Shown in pieces: positions 63,398 to 64,000 of a stretch of DNA of 64,000 nt. A program made the position numbers and the translations under genes. The number at the start of each line of letters is the position of its first letter. Within the stretch, counting starts at the first letter, position 1. A model generated the notes under the pieces. The model saw only the letters and a list, made by a program, of their open reading frames with translations. It made no database searches and had not been told where the DNA came from. This DNA comes from Subtercola frigoramans (GTDB lineage: Bacteria > Actinomycetota > Actinomycetes > Actinomycetales > Microbacteriaceae): contig NZ_JAFBBU010000001.1 in the NCBI RefSeq assembly GCF_016907385.1, positions 3,038,001 through 3,102,000 of the forward strand. The letters are read 5' to 3'.

Positions 63398-64000
63398 GGT
63401 TCGCCTCCTCTGTCGGCTCGGCAGACGTTTCAGCCGTGGTTTCGGCACTCGCACCTACGCTGGATTCTGCGCGAGATTCTGCGATCAGAGCTTCGTCGGC
63501 ATCTGCACGGGCACTCACGCCGACGGTCCCAGCGGAACCCGGGTTGGAGGCGGCACCGTCTTCGTCAACAGCAGTCGTTCCGGTATCGGTCTCAGCCGCG
63601 GAAACGGGTTCGACGCCGCCGGGATCGCCGCTGGGTGCCACCCCGGCACCAGCCGCACCCTCTTCCTCGAGCTCCGCCGCTTCGTCGAGCGCCGTGGCCG
63701 CGCGCAGCCCGTGGGCCTCCAGCCTGCCCGCCGGCAGCGCCAGCAGGAGTGCCAAGCCGAAGATGATGGCCTGGATGATCAGAATGAGCGCACCCGTCGG
63801 CGTGCCGGTGTTCGTGGGTGACGGCGCCGGCAAAGCAGAGAACCCCGGTGTGCCGGTGACCTGCCAGAGCCTGCCGGCGAAGGTCTGCCCGATGGAGGTC
63901 AGCGAGGCGTTGCTGTCGAACGAGCTGGTGGCGCGGGCAGCGACGGCCTGGGCATCCGTCGACGAGGCAGAAGCGGCGGGCGGCGCAAGCACGACGAACT
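63387..64000 (-). CDS. C-terminal part of a large membrane protein, possibly a glycosyltransferase (5' cut)
   Basis: The frame is open from the window edge (FVVLAPP...) to the stop at 63387; about 204 residues are visible. A Ser/Ala-rich region with FAGRLWQVTGTPGFSALPAP leads to a membrane segment (TGALILIIQAIIFGLALLLALP), followed by an acidic, Ala/Glu/Thr-rich tail of about 115 residues. The catalytic part lies outside the window. Position directly before DUF5719 and near DUF3499 suggests the envelope glycosyltransferase found there in relatives; this is inference from gene order, not from visible motifs. Confidence 0.6.
   Translation of the reverse strand, partial: FVVLAPPAASASSTDAQAVAARATSSFDSNASLTSIGQTFAGRLWQVTGTPGFSALPAPSPTNTGTPTGALILIIQAIIFGLALLLALPAGRLEAHGLRAATALDEAAELEEEGAAGAGVAPSGDPGGVEPVSAAETDTGTTAVDEDGAASNPGSAGTVGVSARADADEALIAESRAESSVGASAETTAETSAEPTEEANRGE

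Overview
The window looks like a chromosomal segment of a high-GC Gram-positive actinobacterium, most likely of the family Microbacteriaceae. Grounds for this are the high G+C, a WhiB1-type iron-sulphur protein, MtrA-MtrB-LpqB, an LAxTG (sortase E type) surface protein, many probable leaderless promoters, and short palindromic repeats with TTTCGATACG / CTACTCAACC arms. The family assignment is inference. I see no prophage, insertion sequence, CRISPR array or rRNA operon; the only RNA gene recognised is tRNA-Lys(CTT).

Bases 1-17,600 are mostly amino-acid biosynthesis on the minus strand: ilvE (3' end at the window edge), leuB, a DHA2 drug exporter with a divergent TetR regulator, serA, and the branched-chain set ilvD-ilvB-ilvN-ilvC. 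Upstream of ilvD lie otsA and otsB for trehalose. otsA has no ATG, GTG or TTG ahead of its conserved substrate-binding motif and seems to start at ATC. A TIM-barrel sugar isomerase-like gene with a basic C-terminal tail diverges from otsA.

Bases 17,672-24,614 are a catabolic cluster: glutamine-synthetase-like ligase, class I glutamine-amidotransferase-like hydrolase, aldehyde dehydrogenase, short-chain dehydrogenase, FadR-type regulator, and a divergent amino-acid/amine permease. The set fits breakdown of an amine through a gamma-glutamyl intermediate; ethanolamine is the best guess because there is an alcohol-dehydrogenase-type enzyme and no amine oxidase.

Bases 25,400-35,600 carry a glucose-6-phosphate dehydrogenase and a sugar-uptake locus: GH1 glycosidase, GH31 alpha-xylosidase-like enzyme, two ABC permeases, a lipoprotein binding protein and a ROK regulator. 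Next come an HXXEE membrane protein, an LtrA-family protein, a 41-residue membrane peptide, tRNA-Lys and a Bcp-type peroxiredoxin.

Bases 39,500-51,000 are a core actinobacterial block: whiB1-like gene, pdtaS, a conserved small protein, secA, hpf, comF-like gene, lpqB, mtrB and mtrA. Bases 51,191-59,059 hold a MoxR-type module (GDPD-like membrane protein, DUF4129, DUF4350, MoxR ATPase, DUF58, SpoIIM/DUF95, RDD). The right end has a beta-propeller surface protein flanked by about 130-bp direct repeats, then DUF3499, a metallopeptidase-family protein, DUF5719 and the C-terminal end of a large membrane protein cut by the window edge.
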